Of a stretch of DNA of 64,000 bases, positions 35,516-44,994 are shown piece by piece (the stretch's first letter is position 1; each line of letters starts with the position of its first letter). The notes under the pieces are model-generated. The model was not told the DNA's origin and ran no database searches. It was given only the letters and a program-made list of their open reading frames with translations. A program made the position numbers and the translations under genes. Source of the DNA: Verrucomicrobiota bacterium (GTDB lineage: Bacteria; Verrucomicrobiota; Verrucomicrobiia; Verrucomicrobiales; Verrucomicrobiaceae); the NCBI GenBank assembly GCA_017301975.1, contig JAFLEI010000005.1, positions 159,872-223,871 on the forward strand, read 5' to 3'.

Positions 35516-36520
35516 TCAAGAGCGTTTGAGCTTGTTCCAGCCTTCGGCGCTCTGCTTGGGCAAAGCCCGCCACTCCGGCACCTGTGAGATGGTCTGCTCC
35601 ATCAAGTCGGCGCATTGCTCCGCGATCGTCACCAAAGTGTCCCGCATGCCCGCGCTCTCGGCCATTTCGATCATCGCGGCAAACTCCAGCCCGCCGCTGA
35701 CGCGCTTCGCCTCCTCGCTGTCACGTTGCACCACCCGCAGCACGTCTTCCGTGTGGTGCGGCAGCCAGCGGCGGTTTTCCGTCAGCACAGCGGCCAGCAG
35801 CGACTGCAGCTCGGGCTTCCAGCCATCATCAAACAGTTGAGCCAGCTCGCCGCGTTTCTCCCCAACACGCATGTAGTGCGGCTGAATCGCCTCCACAGGC
35901 GTGGCCGCCATGTCACGGAACGTCCCCGCCCAGTCGATGTCCAGTTCGCCGCCAATCGTGTGAAACGTAAACTGATCCTGCACGATGCGGTTTCTCGGCG
36001 TGTAAACGCCATCCAGCAAATGCATGCGAATGCCCGGCTGGACCGACTTGATCAACGAATCACCAACGATGTGTACCATCCAGCCCAGCGCATAGGCCAG
36101 GCCGCGCTCAGAGTTCGTGTCATCGCAAATCGCCCGCGCGCAGTAGTCCGCCAGATGATCCCAGGGCACGCGCAAATTCACCTCCGGTTTCGCCCAGCCG
36201 AACACGAGATGCGCACGGCCATAAAACAGCTCATGAATTTCTTTGGGCCGGTATTTGCGCCCCTCATGCTCCAGCGACCAAGGCTTCACCGCGCCGCCAG
36301 TGATCGGGCTTTTTTCCAGCGGCACCGTGCCAAAGCCCACCTCGCGTCCGGTATCGACGCAGACCGCTTCCGGCATCACCTGAATGTCGCAGCCGAGATA
36401 CGCGCCGCAGAGGAAGCTCGACAAATTTCGCTCAATAAGAGGAGTGATGGGAAGTCCTCGACCTTTCGCGGCTTTCAGCGCGAGGATGCCATACATCGTG
36501 TGTCCGATCAGTCCGCTCAT
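35516..36520 (-). CDS. Putative zinc-dependent phospholipase C-like protein
   Basis: A 334-aa protein without an obvious signal peptide. GLIGHTMYGILALKAA (H7), FLCGAYLGCDIQVMP (D45), EIHELFYGRAHLVFGW and YALGWMVHIVGDSLIK contain His and Asp residues in the order expected of the zinc phospholipase C/S1-P1 nuclease superfamily, with the HxxxD pair on a helix near residue 155. The C-terminal about 100 residues are helical. The metal sites are not complete by eye, so enzyme activity is not certain. Divergent from the third DUF1501 gene and convergent with the second. ATG 36520 is preferred over GTG 36547. Confidence 0.5.
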   Translation of the reverse strand: MSGLIGHTMYGILALKAAKGRGLPITPLIERNLSSFLCGAYLGCDIQVMPEAVCVDTGREVGFGTVPLEKSPITGGAVKPWSLEHEGRKYRPKEIHELFYGRAHLVFGWAKPEVNLRVPWDHLADYCARAICDDTNSERGLAYALGWMVHIVGDSLIKSVQPGIRMHLLDGVYTPRNRIVQDQFTFHTIGGELDIDWAGTFRDMAATPVEAIQPHYMRVGEKRGELAQLFDDGWKPELQSLLAAVLTENRRWLPHHTEDVLRVVQRDSEEAKRVSGGLEFAAMIEMAESAGMRDTLVTIAEQCADLMEQTISQVPEWRALPKQSAEGWNKLKRS

Positions 36521-36603
36521 GTTGGAACCAAACGCACTCTGTATCACCGGTCTGGCAAGAGTCCCATCCCTGGCCCCGTAGGTTTGGGGTCCTCCACCCA
36601 GCC

Positions 36604-37944
36604 ATGCTCAATCTCTACTCACATCCCAGCGGCGGTTATTGCGATGGCGTGTCGCGTCGAAACTTCCTCAAAATCGGCGGTCTCGCCATGGGTGGGCTGT
36701 CGTTGAATGACGTGCTGCGTGCCGAGTCCGTGCAGAAGACCGGTAAGTCGCACAAGGCGGTGATCATGATCTTCCTCCCCGGCGGACCGTCGCATCAGGA
36801 CATGTTCGACATGAAGCCGGACGCGCCGAGTGAGATTCGCGGCGAGTTCAAACCCATCTCCACCAACGTCCCCGGCATCCAGATCTGCGAGCATCTGCCG
36901 CGTCTCGCGAAGATGATGGACAAGTGTACCCTCATCCGCTCGCTCGCCGACTGCGACTCGCGCCACGACGCCTTTCAGTGCCTCACCGGCCGCAACTCCA
37001 AGCAGCAGCCTCCCGGTGGCTGGCCCTCGCTCGGCTCCATCGTCTCGCGCCTGCAAGGCAGCACCAATCCCGCCATGCCGCCCTTCGTCGGCCTCGCCCC
37101 AAAAATGGGCCACATGGAATGGGCCCGCACGGGTGAGCCGGGTTTCCTTGGCGTCGCGCATGCTCCTTTCCAGCCAAATCGCGGCGGCGGTACGGAAGAC
37201 ATGTCCCTCCGTGGCATCACCCTCGATCGCCTGCGTGATCGGAAGTCCCTGCTCTCCAGTTTTGACAATCTTCGTCGTGATCTCGATGCCACCGGCCTCA
37301 TGGGCGGCGTGGATGTCTTCAACGAGCAGGCGCTCAATGTGCTCACCAGCCCGAAGCTGCTCCACGCCCTCGACTTGAGCCGTGAAGATCCGCGTGTCGT
37401 CGAGCGCTATGGCAAAGGAGAAAACCGCAATCGCGACGACGGCGGTCCCCGTTTGCCCGAGCACTTTCTCGCCGCGCGTCGTCTCGTTGAAGCCGGAGCG
37501 CGCGTCGTCACGCTCGCCTTCAGCCGCTGGGACTACCACTCCAACAACTTCGGCCAGTTGCGCGAAGACCTGCCACTGCTCGACAGCGGACTCACCGCCC
37601 TCATCACCGATCTGCACGAGCGCGGCCTGGACAAGGATGTCTCCGTCGTCGTCTGGGGTGAATTTGGCCGCACGCCGCTGATCAACGCCAAAGGCGGCCG
37701 CGACCACTGGCCGCGCGTCGCCTCCGCACTTCTCGCCTGCGGCGGCATGCGCCACGGTCAGGTTATCGGCGCCACCGACAAACAAGCCGGCGAACCCACC
37801 GAACGCCCCGTCGCTTTTGGCGAGGTCTTCGCCACGCTCTACAAGCAGATGGGCATTGATGTCACCAAGGCCACTCTCACGGATCTCACCGGCAGACCGC
37901 AGTATCTGGTCGATAGCCATCTGCCGATGGCGGAACTGGTGTGA
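36604..37944 (+). CDS. DUF1501 domain-containing protein (third)
   Basis: A 446-aa Tat-exported paralogue of the protein at 32436. Both start with CDGVSRR(N/D)FL(K/R)IGGLAMGGLSL and end QYLVDx(H/W)xPMxEL(V/I). Landmarks: KAVIMIFLPGGPSHQDMFDMK, RVVTLAFSRWDYHSNN, VSVVVWGEFGRTPLINAKGGRDHWPRVASALLACGGM. It precedes the DUF1549/DUF1553 gene by 136 bp, the usual neighbour of this family, with the cytochrome-WD40 genes after that. The set is widespread in the phylum, and its role (a surface or periplasmic oxidative process is often supposed) is not established. Confidence 0.95.
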   Translation: MLNLYSHPSGGYCDGVSRRNFLKIGGLAMGGLSLNDVLRAESVQKTGKSHKAVIMIFLPGGPSHQDMFDMKPDAPSEIRGEFKPISTNVPGIQICEHLPRLAKMMDKCTLIRSLADCDSRHDAFQCLTGRNSKQQPPGGWPSLGSIVSRLQGSTNPAMPPFVGLAPKMGHMEWARTGEPGFLGVAHAPFQPNRGGGTEDMSLRGITLDRLRDRKSLLSSFDNLRRDLDATGLMGGVDVFNEQALNVLTSPKLLHALDLSREDPRVVERYGKGENRNRDDGGPRLPEHFLAARRLVEAGARVVTLAFSRWDYHSNNFGQLREDLPLLDSGLTALITDLHERGLDKDVSVVVWGEFGRTPLINAKGGRDHWPRVASALLACGGMRHGQVIGATDKQAGEPTERPVAFGEVFATLYKQMGIDVTKATLTDLTGRPQYLVDSHLPMAELV

Positions 37945-38033
37945 TCGAAAACAAGGGTGTGAACCTTGGATCAACACCCTCTGGGTTTTCCCATCACCAT
38001 CACTTCATGCGTAATTATTGCCACCATACTTTG

Positions 38034-38047
38034 TTTGTTACGACAAA
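38034..38047. repeat. Short palindrome upstream of DUF1549 gene
   Basis: TTTGT-TACG-ACAAA at 38034-38047 is a 5-bp inverted repeat, 34 bp before the start of the DUF1549/DUF1553 gene in a 136-bp gap. It lies where a promoter is expected and could be an operator; short enough to be chance. Confidence 0.35.
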
Positions 38048-38080
38048 ATGTGTCTTTCCACCCCGTAGGTTCTCGCTGTC

Positions 38081-40279
38081 ATGACCCTCTCACGCCTCAC
38101 CCTCATCGCCGCACTCTCTGCTTCCGCACCATGTTTTGCGGCCGAAGCTCTGCGCCCGCTGAATTTTGCGAACGACATCGTTCCCATCCTCACCAAGGGC
38201 AGTTGCAACTCCGGTGGTTGTCATGGCAAATCGGGCGGACAGAACGGCTTCAAACTCTCTCTCCTCGGTTTCGAGCCGCAGGAAGACTATGAGCACATCG
38301 TCAAAGAGGCGCGTGGACGCCGCGTGTTTCCTGCGTCGGCTGAGCAGAGTCTGCTGCTGACCAAAGGCACCGCCCAGCTCCCGCATGGCGGCGGCAAGAA
38401 GCTCGATCCAAAATCTGAGGACTACGCCGATCTGGCACGCTGGATTCGCGAAGGCATGCCCTATGGCAAGGACAGCGACCCCAAAATGGCGAGCATCAGC
38501 GTCGAGCCCGCCAAGCTCACCATGCCTCTCAAAGGAGCGCAGCAGCTCAAGGTCACCGCGCACTACACCGACGGCAGCACTCGTGATGTCACCAAGCGCG
38601 CGCTGTATGAAGCCAACGAAAAAGCGATGGCCGAGACCAGCGAAACCGGCCGCGTGCAGCTCTTTGATCTCCCCGGAGATGTTGCCGTGATGGTTCGCTA
38701 TCAGGGCAAGGTATCCACCTTCCGCGCCACCGTGCCGCTCGGCGCTCCAGTGGAAAAGTTGCCGGCCTCTCGCGGCTTCGTAGATGATCTCGTCTTTGCC
38801 AAATTGAAGACCATCGGCATGCCGCCTTCTGAAATCGCTGACGACGGCACCTTCATCCGCCGTGTCACGCTCGACATCACCGGCCGCCTGCCCACCGCCG
38901 CAGAAATGAAGGACTTCATGGCCTCCAAAGATGCGGCAAAACGCAGCGTCCTCATCGACCGCCTGCTTGACAGCCCTGAATACGCCGAGTACTTCGCCAA
39001 CAAGTGGAGCGCTCTCCTGCGCAATCAGCGCACCCAGCCCAATTTTGCACGCGGCAGTTATCTCTTCTACTCGTGGATTCGCGACAGCATCGCCGACAAC
39101 AAACCTTACGATCAATTCGTGCGCGAAGTCGTCTCCGCCTCCGGTGATCTCGATCAAAGTCCCCCTGTTGCCTGGTATCGTCAGGTCAAGGAGATGAAGC
39201 AGCAGATGGAGGACGTGGCGCAGCTCTTCCTCGGCACGCGCATGCAGTGCGCGCAGTGCCACCATCATCCTTTCGAGAAGTGGAGCCAGCAGGACTACTA
39301 TGGCTTCGCCGCCTTCTTCAGCAACGTCAGCCGCAAGCCCTCCACTTTTGCCGGTGAAGAAATGATCTTCAACAAGCGCGGTGTGGCCCAGACCACCAAC
39401 ATTCGCACCAAGGAGGCCGTCACCCCCACCAGCCTCGGCGGCCCTACCTTGAAGCTGAAGCCTGAACAAGATCCACGCCGTGCGCTCGCCGAATGGATGA
39501 GCCAGAAGGACAACGCGTTCTTTGCCCACACGCTGGTGAACCGTTACTGGAAACATTTTTTCAATCGCGGCCTCGTCGAGCCCGAGGACGACATGCGCGA
39601 AACCAATCCACCGGTGAATCCCGAGCTTCTGAGCGCCCTCGCAGTGGACTTCGTGAAGAGCGGCTACAATTTGAAGCAGCTCATCCGCACCATCACGAAT
39701 TCCACCACCTACCAGCTCAGCGCTGTTCCAAACACCTACAACGCGAAGGACCGCCAGAACTTCAGCCGCTACTATCCAAAGCGTCTCAATGCCGAAGTCC
39801 TCTACGATTCCGTCAACACGTTGCTCGATGTGCAGACGAATTTCGCCGGTCAGGCCCCCGGCACGCGCGCCGTCTCTCTGCCTGACAACAGCTACAACCA
39901 GAGCACCTACTTCCTCAGCGTCTTCGGCCGTCCTGACTCCTCCAGCGCCTGTGAGTGCGAGCGCACTCAGGAGGCCAGCCTCGCGCAGAGCCTTCACTTG
40001 CTGAACGCCGCCGAAATCCAGACCCAGCTTTCCCGTGGCAATGGTCGCGCAGACACCCTCACCAAGGACACGCGTCCAGACGACGACAAGATCACCGATC
40101 TCTACCACATCGCCCTCAGCCGCGATCCCAACGCCGCCGAAGTCAAATTCGCCCACAATCATCTCGACAAGAAGACCGCGGGCAAGACGGGCGATGAAGC
40201 CTTTAAAGGCAAAAAAGAAGCCTATGAGGACATCCTCTGGGCGCTGCTGAACACGAAAGAGTTCCTCTTCAATCACTAA
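38081..40279 (+). CDS. DUF1549/DUF1553 protein with cytochrome-like N-terminus
   Basis: A 732-aa exported protein. After the signal (to about residue 21) comes a PSCyt-like segment with GSCNSGGCHGKSGGQNGF, where C-x4-CH replaces the classical CxxCH, then an Ig-like (Big2) strand domain. DUF1549 follows (about 225-410: FVDDLVFAKLKTIGMPPSEIADDGTFIRRVTLDITGRLP and a true CAQCHHHPFEKW). DUF1553 is last (about 460-720: WMSQKDNAFFAHTLVNRYWKHFFNRGLVEPEDDMRETNPP and CECERTQEASLAQSLHLLN). Heme attachment is expected at CAQCH. It sits between DUF1501 and two further exported proteins, forming a collinear set to 44792 with gaps under 12 bp after it. Confidence 0.94.
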   Translation: MTLSRLTLIAALSASAPCFAAEALRPLNFANDIVPILTKGSCNSGGCHGKSGGQNGFKLSLLGFEPQEDYEHIVKEARGRRVFPASAEQSLLLTKGTAQLPHGGGKKLDPKSEDYADLARWIREGMPYGKDSDPKMASISVEPAKLTMPLKGAQQLKVTAHYTDGSTRDVTKRALYEANEKAMAETSETGRVQLFDLPGDVAVMVRYQGKVSTFRATVPLGAPVEKLPASRGFVDDLVFAKLKTIGMPPSEIADDGTFIRRVTLDITGRLPTAAEMKDFMASKDAAKRSVLIDRLLDSPEYAEYFANKWSALLRNQRTQPNFARGSYLFYSWIRDSIADNKPYDQFVREVVSASGDLDQSPPVAWYRQVKEMKQQMEDVAQLFLGTRMQCAQCHHHPFEKWSQQDYYGFAAFFSNVSRKPSTFAGEEMIFNKRGVAQTTNIRTKEAVTPTSLGGPTLKLKPEQDPRRALAEWMSQKDNAFFAHTLVNRYWKHFFNRGLVEPEDDMRETNPPVNPELLSALAVDFVKSGYNLKQLIRTITNSTTYQLSAVPNTYNAKDRQNFSRYYPKRLNAEVLYDSVNTLLDVQTNFAGQAPGTRAVSLPDNSYNQSTYFLSVFGRPDSSSACECERTQEASLAQSLHLLNAAEIQTQLSRGNGRADTLTKDTRPDDDKITDLYHIALSRDPNAAEVKFAHNHLDKKTAGKTGDEAFKGKKEAYEDILWALLNTKEFLFNH

Positions 40280-40290
40280 GCGTTCATGCC

Positions 40291-42336
40291 ATGCCCCGCT
40301 CCAATTTTCAGTTCTCAGTTCTCAGTTTACAATTTTCAGTCCTGCTGGCTTTCGCTGCTCCAGCGTTCTCCCAGGCCACCTTCCCGTCTCCAACCCTCAC
40401 GTCGATTTCCCCCCTCGGCGCGAAGGCCGGCGCTAACTTGGAACTCACCCTGCGCGGTACGGATCTCGAAGGGCCGCAGTCAGTCCTGCTCAATGAGCGC
40501 ACCATCCCGCTCAAAAGCGTCAAGCCAAACGTCTTCAGCATCACGCTGCCCGCAGACCTGAAGCCAGCCCTCTACGATTGCCGCTTCGTCGGTCGCTACG
40601 GTGTCTCCAATCCGCGTGTCTTTGAGGTCACCACCTTTGATTCCATCGACTCCACCGGGGCAAACGCCAAGCCTGACAAAGCGCTCAAAGTCAGTCTCAA
40701 TTCGGTTGTCGAAGGCTGCTTCAAATCCAATTCGCCCCAGTGGTTCAGCGTGGATTTGAAAAAGGGGCAGCACCTCACCGCCACCTTTGACGGACGACGT
40801 TTTGACACACGCACCGAGTTGCTTGGCGCGCTGCTTGCACCCACCGGGCGCGAACTGGCCCACATGCGTGCCGGAGTCCTCGCCTTCACCGCCACGGCCG
40901 ATGCCACCTATCTCCTCCGTTTCAACGAGCTCATGTATCGCACGGGGGATGATTACGGTTACCGCATCACTCTGTCATCCGCGGCCCCTCCGGCTCCAAA
41001 GACCGTCAAGCTTGAGGACGTTCGCCCAATCCAGATCGGCCAGACGGTCCGGGACTCCTTCCTGCCCCAAGGTCTGCCACAGGTCTTCGATCTGCCCTTC
41101 AAGGCGGGCGAAAAATTCATCATTGCGGTGCACTCCCATCAGCTCGGCCATGCCACCGATCCGCATCTGGTCATTGAAAATCTTGCTAAAGATCCGGCAG
41201 GCAAAGAAACGCTCAAACCGCAGGCCGAAGTCGCTGATGCACCGGCCATCGTGCCTGCCCCCAGCATCAATCTTCCCAGCCGCGATCCCTCGTATGCCTA
41301 TGAAGCCAAGGCAGACGGCACTTTCCGCATCACCCTCAGCGACAACTTCGCCACCACTCAGCTCTACGAGCTGCGCATTCTCAAGGAAGCGCCCAAGTTC
41401 GAAGATCTCATCGCCCTCAATCCCATCCTCCCCGGAGCCAAGACCAAAGGGGGGGAGATCGGCAGCGCCAATGTCCCGCGTGGTGGCATCGCCGCTCTCG
41501 AAATCATCGCTCCCAATCGCAATGCCCTGAGCGAGCCTCTTGAGCTCAAGGCCGACAAGCTCCCTGCAGGCGTCACATGCCTCGGCGGATTCATCGGCAA
41601 AGGCCAGTCGCTGGGCTACATCGCGTTTCAAGCAAGCGCCGATGCCCCGGCTGGAGCCAGCCTTCTCAGCGGAATTCCACAGAGTCGCTTCGTGTGCTAT
41701 GCGGTGGCTGACGCCACCCGGGACAACGTCCTCTATCGCACCGCAGGCGCACCTGCGCTCGGTGTCAGCGCACAAGCCGCTCCTGCGTTCGTGCAGACGG
41801 AGAAGACGGACATCCTCGAAGTCGCTGCCGACGCCAAACTCGAAATCGCCCTCAAAGTCACCCGCCACGCCGACTTCACTGACGCTCTCAAGCTCAAAGC
41901 CCTTGGCCTCATCGACGTTGCCAAAGCTCCCGAAGCCGACATCCCAGCCAAAGCCGCCGCAGGCAAATTCACGCTCGATGTGAAAGCTCTCAAACTCGCA
42001 CCCGGAGATTACGGCTTCGTCCTCCAAGGCCCGGCAAAAATGAAATTCCGTCGTGGCGTCGAAGAACTCAGCGCTGCCGAAGCCGACGCCAAAAAAGCCA
42101 CCGAAGCGCAGGCTGCAGCCAAAAAGCAGCTCGATGCCGCGAATGCCGACGCAACGCCGAAAAAGGCGGAACTCGTCAAAGCCGCCACAGCGGCACTCAA
42201 GACAGCGGACGCCTCCAAGGCCACCGCTGACAAGCTCGTCAAAGACCTCACCGCGAAGTCCGCCGCCAAAGACGGCACCTTCATCGTCTGTTCCAATCCC
42301 ATCCGCATCCGCGTGAAAGAGCCCGTCAAAAAATGA
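40291..42336 (+). CDS. Exported IPT/PPC-type protein with Ala/Lys-rich coiled-coil tail
   Basis: A 681-aa exported protein. Signal to about residue 28; an IPT/TIG-like strand domain (about 32-112, TLTSISPLGAKAGANLELTLRGTDL); a jelly-roll region similar to pre-peptidase C-terminal domains (about 125-230, SPQWFSVDLKKGQHLTATFDGRRF). Further beta domains follow to about 570, then an Ala/Lys coiled coil (about 585-660, AAEADAKKATEAQAAAKKQL). No catalytic motif is visible. Its TGA overlaps the ATG of the cytochrome-WD40 gene, so they are coupled. The DNA coding the signal peptide is low complexity (CAATTTTCAGT twice within 40301-40345). Function is unknown; such genes regularly follow DUF1549 proteins in this phylum. 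Confidence 0.85.
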   Translation: MPRSNFQFSVLSLQFSVLLAFAAPAFSQATFPSPTLTSISPLGAKAGANLELTLRGTDLEGPQSVLLNERTIPLKSVKPNVFSITLPADLKPALYDCRFVGRYGVSNPRVFEVTTFDSIDSTGANAKPDKALKVSLNSVVEGCFKSNSPQWFSVDLKKGQHLTATFDGRRFDTRTELLGALLAPTGRELAHMRAGVLAFTATADATYLLRFNELMYRTGDDYGYRITLSSAAPPAPKTVKLEDVRPIQIGQTVRDSFLPQGLPQVFDLPFKAGEKFIIAVHSHQLGHATDPHLVIENLAKDPAGKETLKPQAEVADAPAIVPAPSINLPSRDPSYAYEAKADGTFRITLSDNFATTQLYELRILKEAPKFEDLIALNPILPGAKTKGGEIGSANVPRGGIAALEIIAPNRNALSEPLELKADKLPAGVTCLGGFIGKGQSLGYIAFQASADAPAGASLLSGIPQSRFVCYAVADATRDNVLYRTAGAPALGVSAQAAPAFVQTEKTDILEVAADAKLEIALKVTRHADFTDALKLKALGLIDVAKAPEADIPAKAAAGKFTLDVKALKLAPGDYGFVLQGPAKMKFRRGVEELSAAEADAKKATEAQAAAKKQLDAANADATPKKAELVKAATAALKTADASKATADKLVKDLTAKSAAKDGTFIVCSNPIRIRVKEPVKK

Positions 42337-44792
42337 GATTCATCATCCCATTCGTCATTTTGCCTTCGTCATTCGTCATTGCGGCGGCGCCGGCTCCCAT
42401 CGACTACGACCAGCAGATCCGTCCGTTCTTGAAGGACAACTGCATCGCCTGCCATAACAAGACCACCACCAAGGGCGGCCTCAACATGGAGACGCCCGAA
42501 CTCATGGCCAAGGGTGGCGAGAGCGACAAAGGCATCATCCCCGGCAAAGGCTCGGACAGCGTCATGTATCAGGCCGCAGCGCATACCTGGGATTCCGAGA
42601 TGCCGCCAAAGGGCAACAAAGTCGGTGCCGTGAATCTGACTCCGGAGCAGCTCGCACTCTTCAAAGCGTGGATCGATCAAGGCGCGAAAGCCTCGCCCAA
42701 AAAAGTGCAGGTCATCGCCTGGGAGCCGCTGCCAGCCGGCTTGCAGCCCATCTATGCCATCGCCGTCACCCCTCAGGGAGACTTCGCTGCGGCTGCCCGC
42801 GCCAATCAAATCAGCATCTACCATCTCCCCACCCAGAGTCTTGTCACCAAGCTCACGGATGAAACCCTCCTCAAGACCGGTCTCTACAAACAGCCCGGTG
42901 TCGCCCATCGCGATCTCGTTCAATCGGTCGCATTCAGCCCCGATGGCACACGCCTTGCTACCGGCAGTTTTCGCGAGGTGAAACTGTGGAAGCGCAGCGC
43001 CCCCGCAGCTCCCGCCTTCGCCCCCTCCGCCAAATTCACCGCAACGCAGGAGGCGGACAACTCCATCAAGCTGACCGAAACCGCCGGCGGCAAGCTCATC
43101 GCCCACATCAAATCCGATCTCGCCACCGAGCAGGCCTTGGCTCAGCGCACGCTTGCCGCCGTGCGTGCGGCGCTGGAAGAGACTTATCAAGGGACAGCCA
43201 TCCGCACGGCGGAGAAAGCTGTTACCGAACAGACGGATCGCCTGAAGAAAGCGAACGAACTCGCCGAGCTCGCCAAAAAGGCGCTCGAAGACAAGAAGAA
43301 GGACATCAAGCCCAAGGAGGATGCAAAAATCGCCGCCGACAAAGCCGCCAAAGAAATCGCGGACGAAGTCGCCAAAGCCAGTGCTGGCAAACCAGACGAA
43401 GCCTTGGCCCAAAAGCAGGCGGCCGCAAAAGCCACTCTCGCCAAAGCCGCAACCGACCTCTCTCAGGCTCAGGCCGCTCTCCAACGCGCTGAAGCGGCCA
43501 TGACAACCGCCGCCGCCGAAATCAAACTTGCTGCCGCCAGCGATGCCAAAAAGGCCGCTGCTTTGACCGAGCTCGTGGAACTCGCGAAGCCAGGCCTCGA
43601 AGCAAAGCGGAAGACGCTCAAGCCTCTGGAAGATGCCAGGGCCTCTGCCGAGAAATCAGCGAAGGAAATCGCGGATCAAATCGCCAAGGCTCCCAAAGGC
43701 AAACCCGACGAAGCACTGGCCAAAAAGAACACCGATGCCCAGGAAAAGGCCACGAAGGCCGCTGCGGATCTAAAACTCGCACAGGAAGCCTTCACTCGTG
43801 CTGAAGCCGCGATCACCGACACCGCGAACGAAATCAAACTCGTCACCGAAAATGAAAAGAAGGCCAAACAGGCCGTCATTGACGAAAAGGCTCGCCTGGA
43901 AGTCGTGAAAAAAGAGGCGGTGAAAGCGAACGCTGACCGCGACCTCATTGCCAAAACGCTCACCACCAGCCTCAAGAAAGCCAAGGCGCTGCACTTCTCC
44001 GCGAATGGTCTCGAACTCATCGCCGAACAGGACAGCGGCCCGCCGCTCGCTTGGAGCACCGTGAATGGCAAACCCATCGCGCCCAGCAGCACGAGTGCGA
44101 CATGGACCCTCGAACGCACCTTTGGCACCGGCGACGGCAATTCCCAAATCACCGACCGCGCCAACAGCCTCGCCTTCAGCCCCGACGGCAAAACGCTCGC
44201 CATCGGCAGCGGCGAGCCTTCCCGCAGCGGTGACATCACACTCTGGGACGTGGCGACTGGGAAGCTCACCACGAACTACGCCGAACGCCATCTCGACAGC
44301 ATCTTCGCGCTCGACTTCTCGCCGGATGGCAAGCTTCTCGCCTCTGGCGGCGCAGACAAAGCCGTGCGCATCACCGATCTGAGCACCGGCAAAGTCGTGA
44401 AAGTGTTTGAAGGCCACACGCACCACGTGCTCGGCCTGTCATGGCGTGCCGATGGCCGCGTGCTCGCCAGCAGCGGTGCCGACAATGTCGTCAAAGTCTG
44501 GGACTGGACCACTGGAGATCGTCGCAAGAGCGTCGATGGCTGGGACAAGGAAGTCACCGGCATCCACTACCTCGGTGCCGCAGATCAGATCGCCACCAGT
44601 GCTGGCGATACCAAGCTCCGCCTCATCACCAGTGACGGAGGCGAGGTGAAAAAGCTCACCGGCAGCACAGGCTTCCTTCAATCACTCGCCACCACCAAGT
44701 CCGGAGATGTGGTGCTGGGCGGTGATCAAGACGGCTTTGTCCGCGCTTGGGATGTCGCTACAGCGAAGGAGATCGCTGTCTTCAAGCCCTGA
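42333..44792 (+). CDS. Planctomycete-type cytochrome C/WD40 protein split by a duplicated coiled coil
   Basis: An 819-aa exported protein. Signal to about residue 18; PSCyt1 cytochrome domain with CIACH (C37, C40, H41) and downstream MPPKGNK; first WD40 blades (about 135-225, SVAFSPDGTRLATGSFREVKLWKR). A 300-residue Ala/Lys/Glu coiled coil follows (about 260-550). More WD40 blades fill 600-819 (SLAFSPDGKTLAIG, LDFSPDGKLLASGGADKAVRI, VLASSGADNVVKVWDW). The coil consists mainly of a tandem 104-residue duplication: KKALEDKKKDIKP at base 43275 and KPGLEAKRKTLKP at 43587, each with a KPDEALA motif. Electron transfer coupled to a scaffolding role is inferred. Last gene of the set. Confidence 0.9.
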   Translation: MRFIIPFVILPSSFVIAAAPAPIDYDQQIRPFLKDNCIACHNKTTTKGGLNMETPELMAKGGESDKGIIPGKGSDSVMYQAAAHTWDSEMPPKGNKVGAVNLTPEQLALFKAWIDQGAKASPKKVQVIAWEPLPAGLQPIYAIAVTPQGDFAAAARANQISIYHLPTQSLVTKLTDETLLKTGLYKQPGVAHRDLVQSVAFSPDGTRLATGSFREVKLWKRSAPAAPAFAPSAKFTATQEADNSIKLTETAGGKLIAHIKSDLATEQALAQRTLAAVRAALEETYQGTAIRTAEKAVTEQTDRLKKANELAELAKKALEDKKKDIKPKEDAKIAADKAAKEIADEVAKASAGKPDEALAQKQAAAKATLAKAATDLSQAQAALQRAEAAMTTAAAEIKLAAASDAKKAAALTELVELAKPGLEAKRKTLKPLEDARASAEKSAKEIADQIAKAPKGKPDEALAKKNTDAQEKATKAAADLKLAQEAFTRAEAAITDTANEIKLVTENEKKAKQAVIDEKARLEVVKKEAVKANADRDLIAKTLTTSLKKAKALHFSANGLELIAEQDSGPPLAWSTVNGKPIAPSSTSATWTLERTFGTGDGNSQITDRANSLAFSPDGKTLAIGSGEPSRSGDITLWDVATGKLTTNYAERHLDSIFALDFSPDGKLLASGGADKAVRITDLSTGKVVKVFEGHTHHVLGLSWRADGRVLASSGADNVVKVWDWTTGDRRKSVDGWDKEVTGIHYLGAADQIATSAGDTKLRLITSDGGEVKKLTGSTGFLQSLATTKSGDVVLGGDQDGFVRAWDVATAKEIAVFKP
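43275..43898 (+). repeat. Tandem 312-bp coding duplication in coiled coil
   Basis: Two consecutive 104-codon units in the WD40-cytochrome gene share KxLKP/KDIKP-ED, SAKEIAD(Q/E)(I/V)AKA, GKPDEALA and TxAAxEIKL positions. Unit 1 spans 43275-43586, unit 2 43587-43898. They have diverged, so the duplication is old. Confidence 0.8.
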
Positions 44793-44811
44793 ACGAAAAT
44801 CAAGCACCCTT

Positions 44812-44840
44812 GGAGCGCGGACTTCAGTCCGCAGCGCTCC
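44812..44840. repeat. Intergenic GC-rich hairpin
   Basis: GGAGCG-CGGACT-TC-AGTCCG-CAG-CGCTCC forms a 12-bp stem with a 3-nt bulge, 20 bp after the stop of the cytochrome-WD40 gene. There is no T run after it, so it is not a canonical terminator; its CGGACTTCAGTCCG core looks like the mobile palindromic repeats of related genomes. The rest of the 202-bp gap to 44995 shows no gene. Confidence 0.6.
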
Positions 44841-44994
44841 GCCCGCAGCAAGGGCTCCGCCTCGCCAGGCCACCTTGTCCCAGCCGCATTCGCCCCTGCC
44901 ATCCTCTCTCTAACCCCCGAATGGGTAACGATTGAGAAAGGATAGCGCAGGCACGTCGTTTGCCTGCTGTATCATTCCCACACTCTCAACCACC

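Noticed and set aside
38090..40276. 728-aa open frame on the minus strand opposite the DUF1549/DUF1553 gene
   Set aside because: It mirrors a well-supported gene codon for codon; GC-rich third positions remove stops on the other strand. Its translation has no family features.
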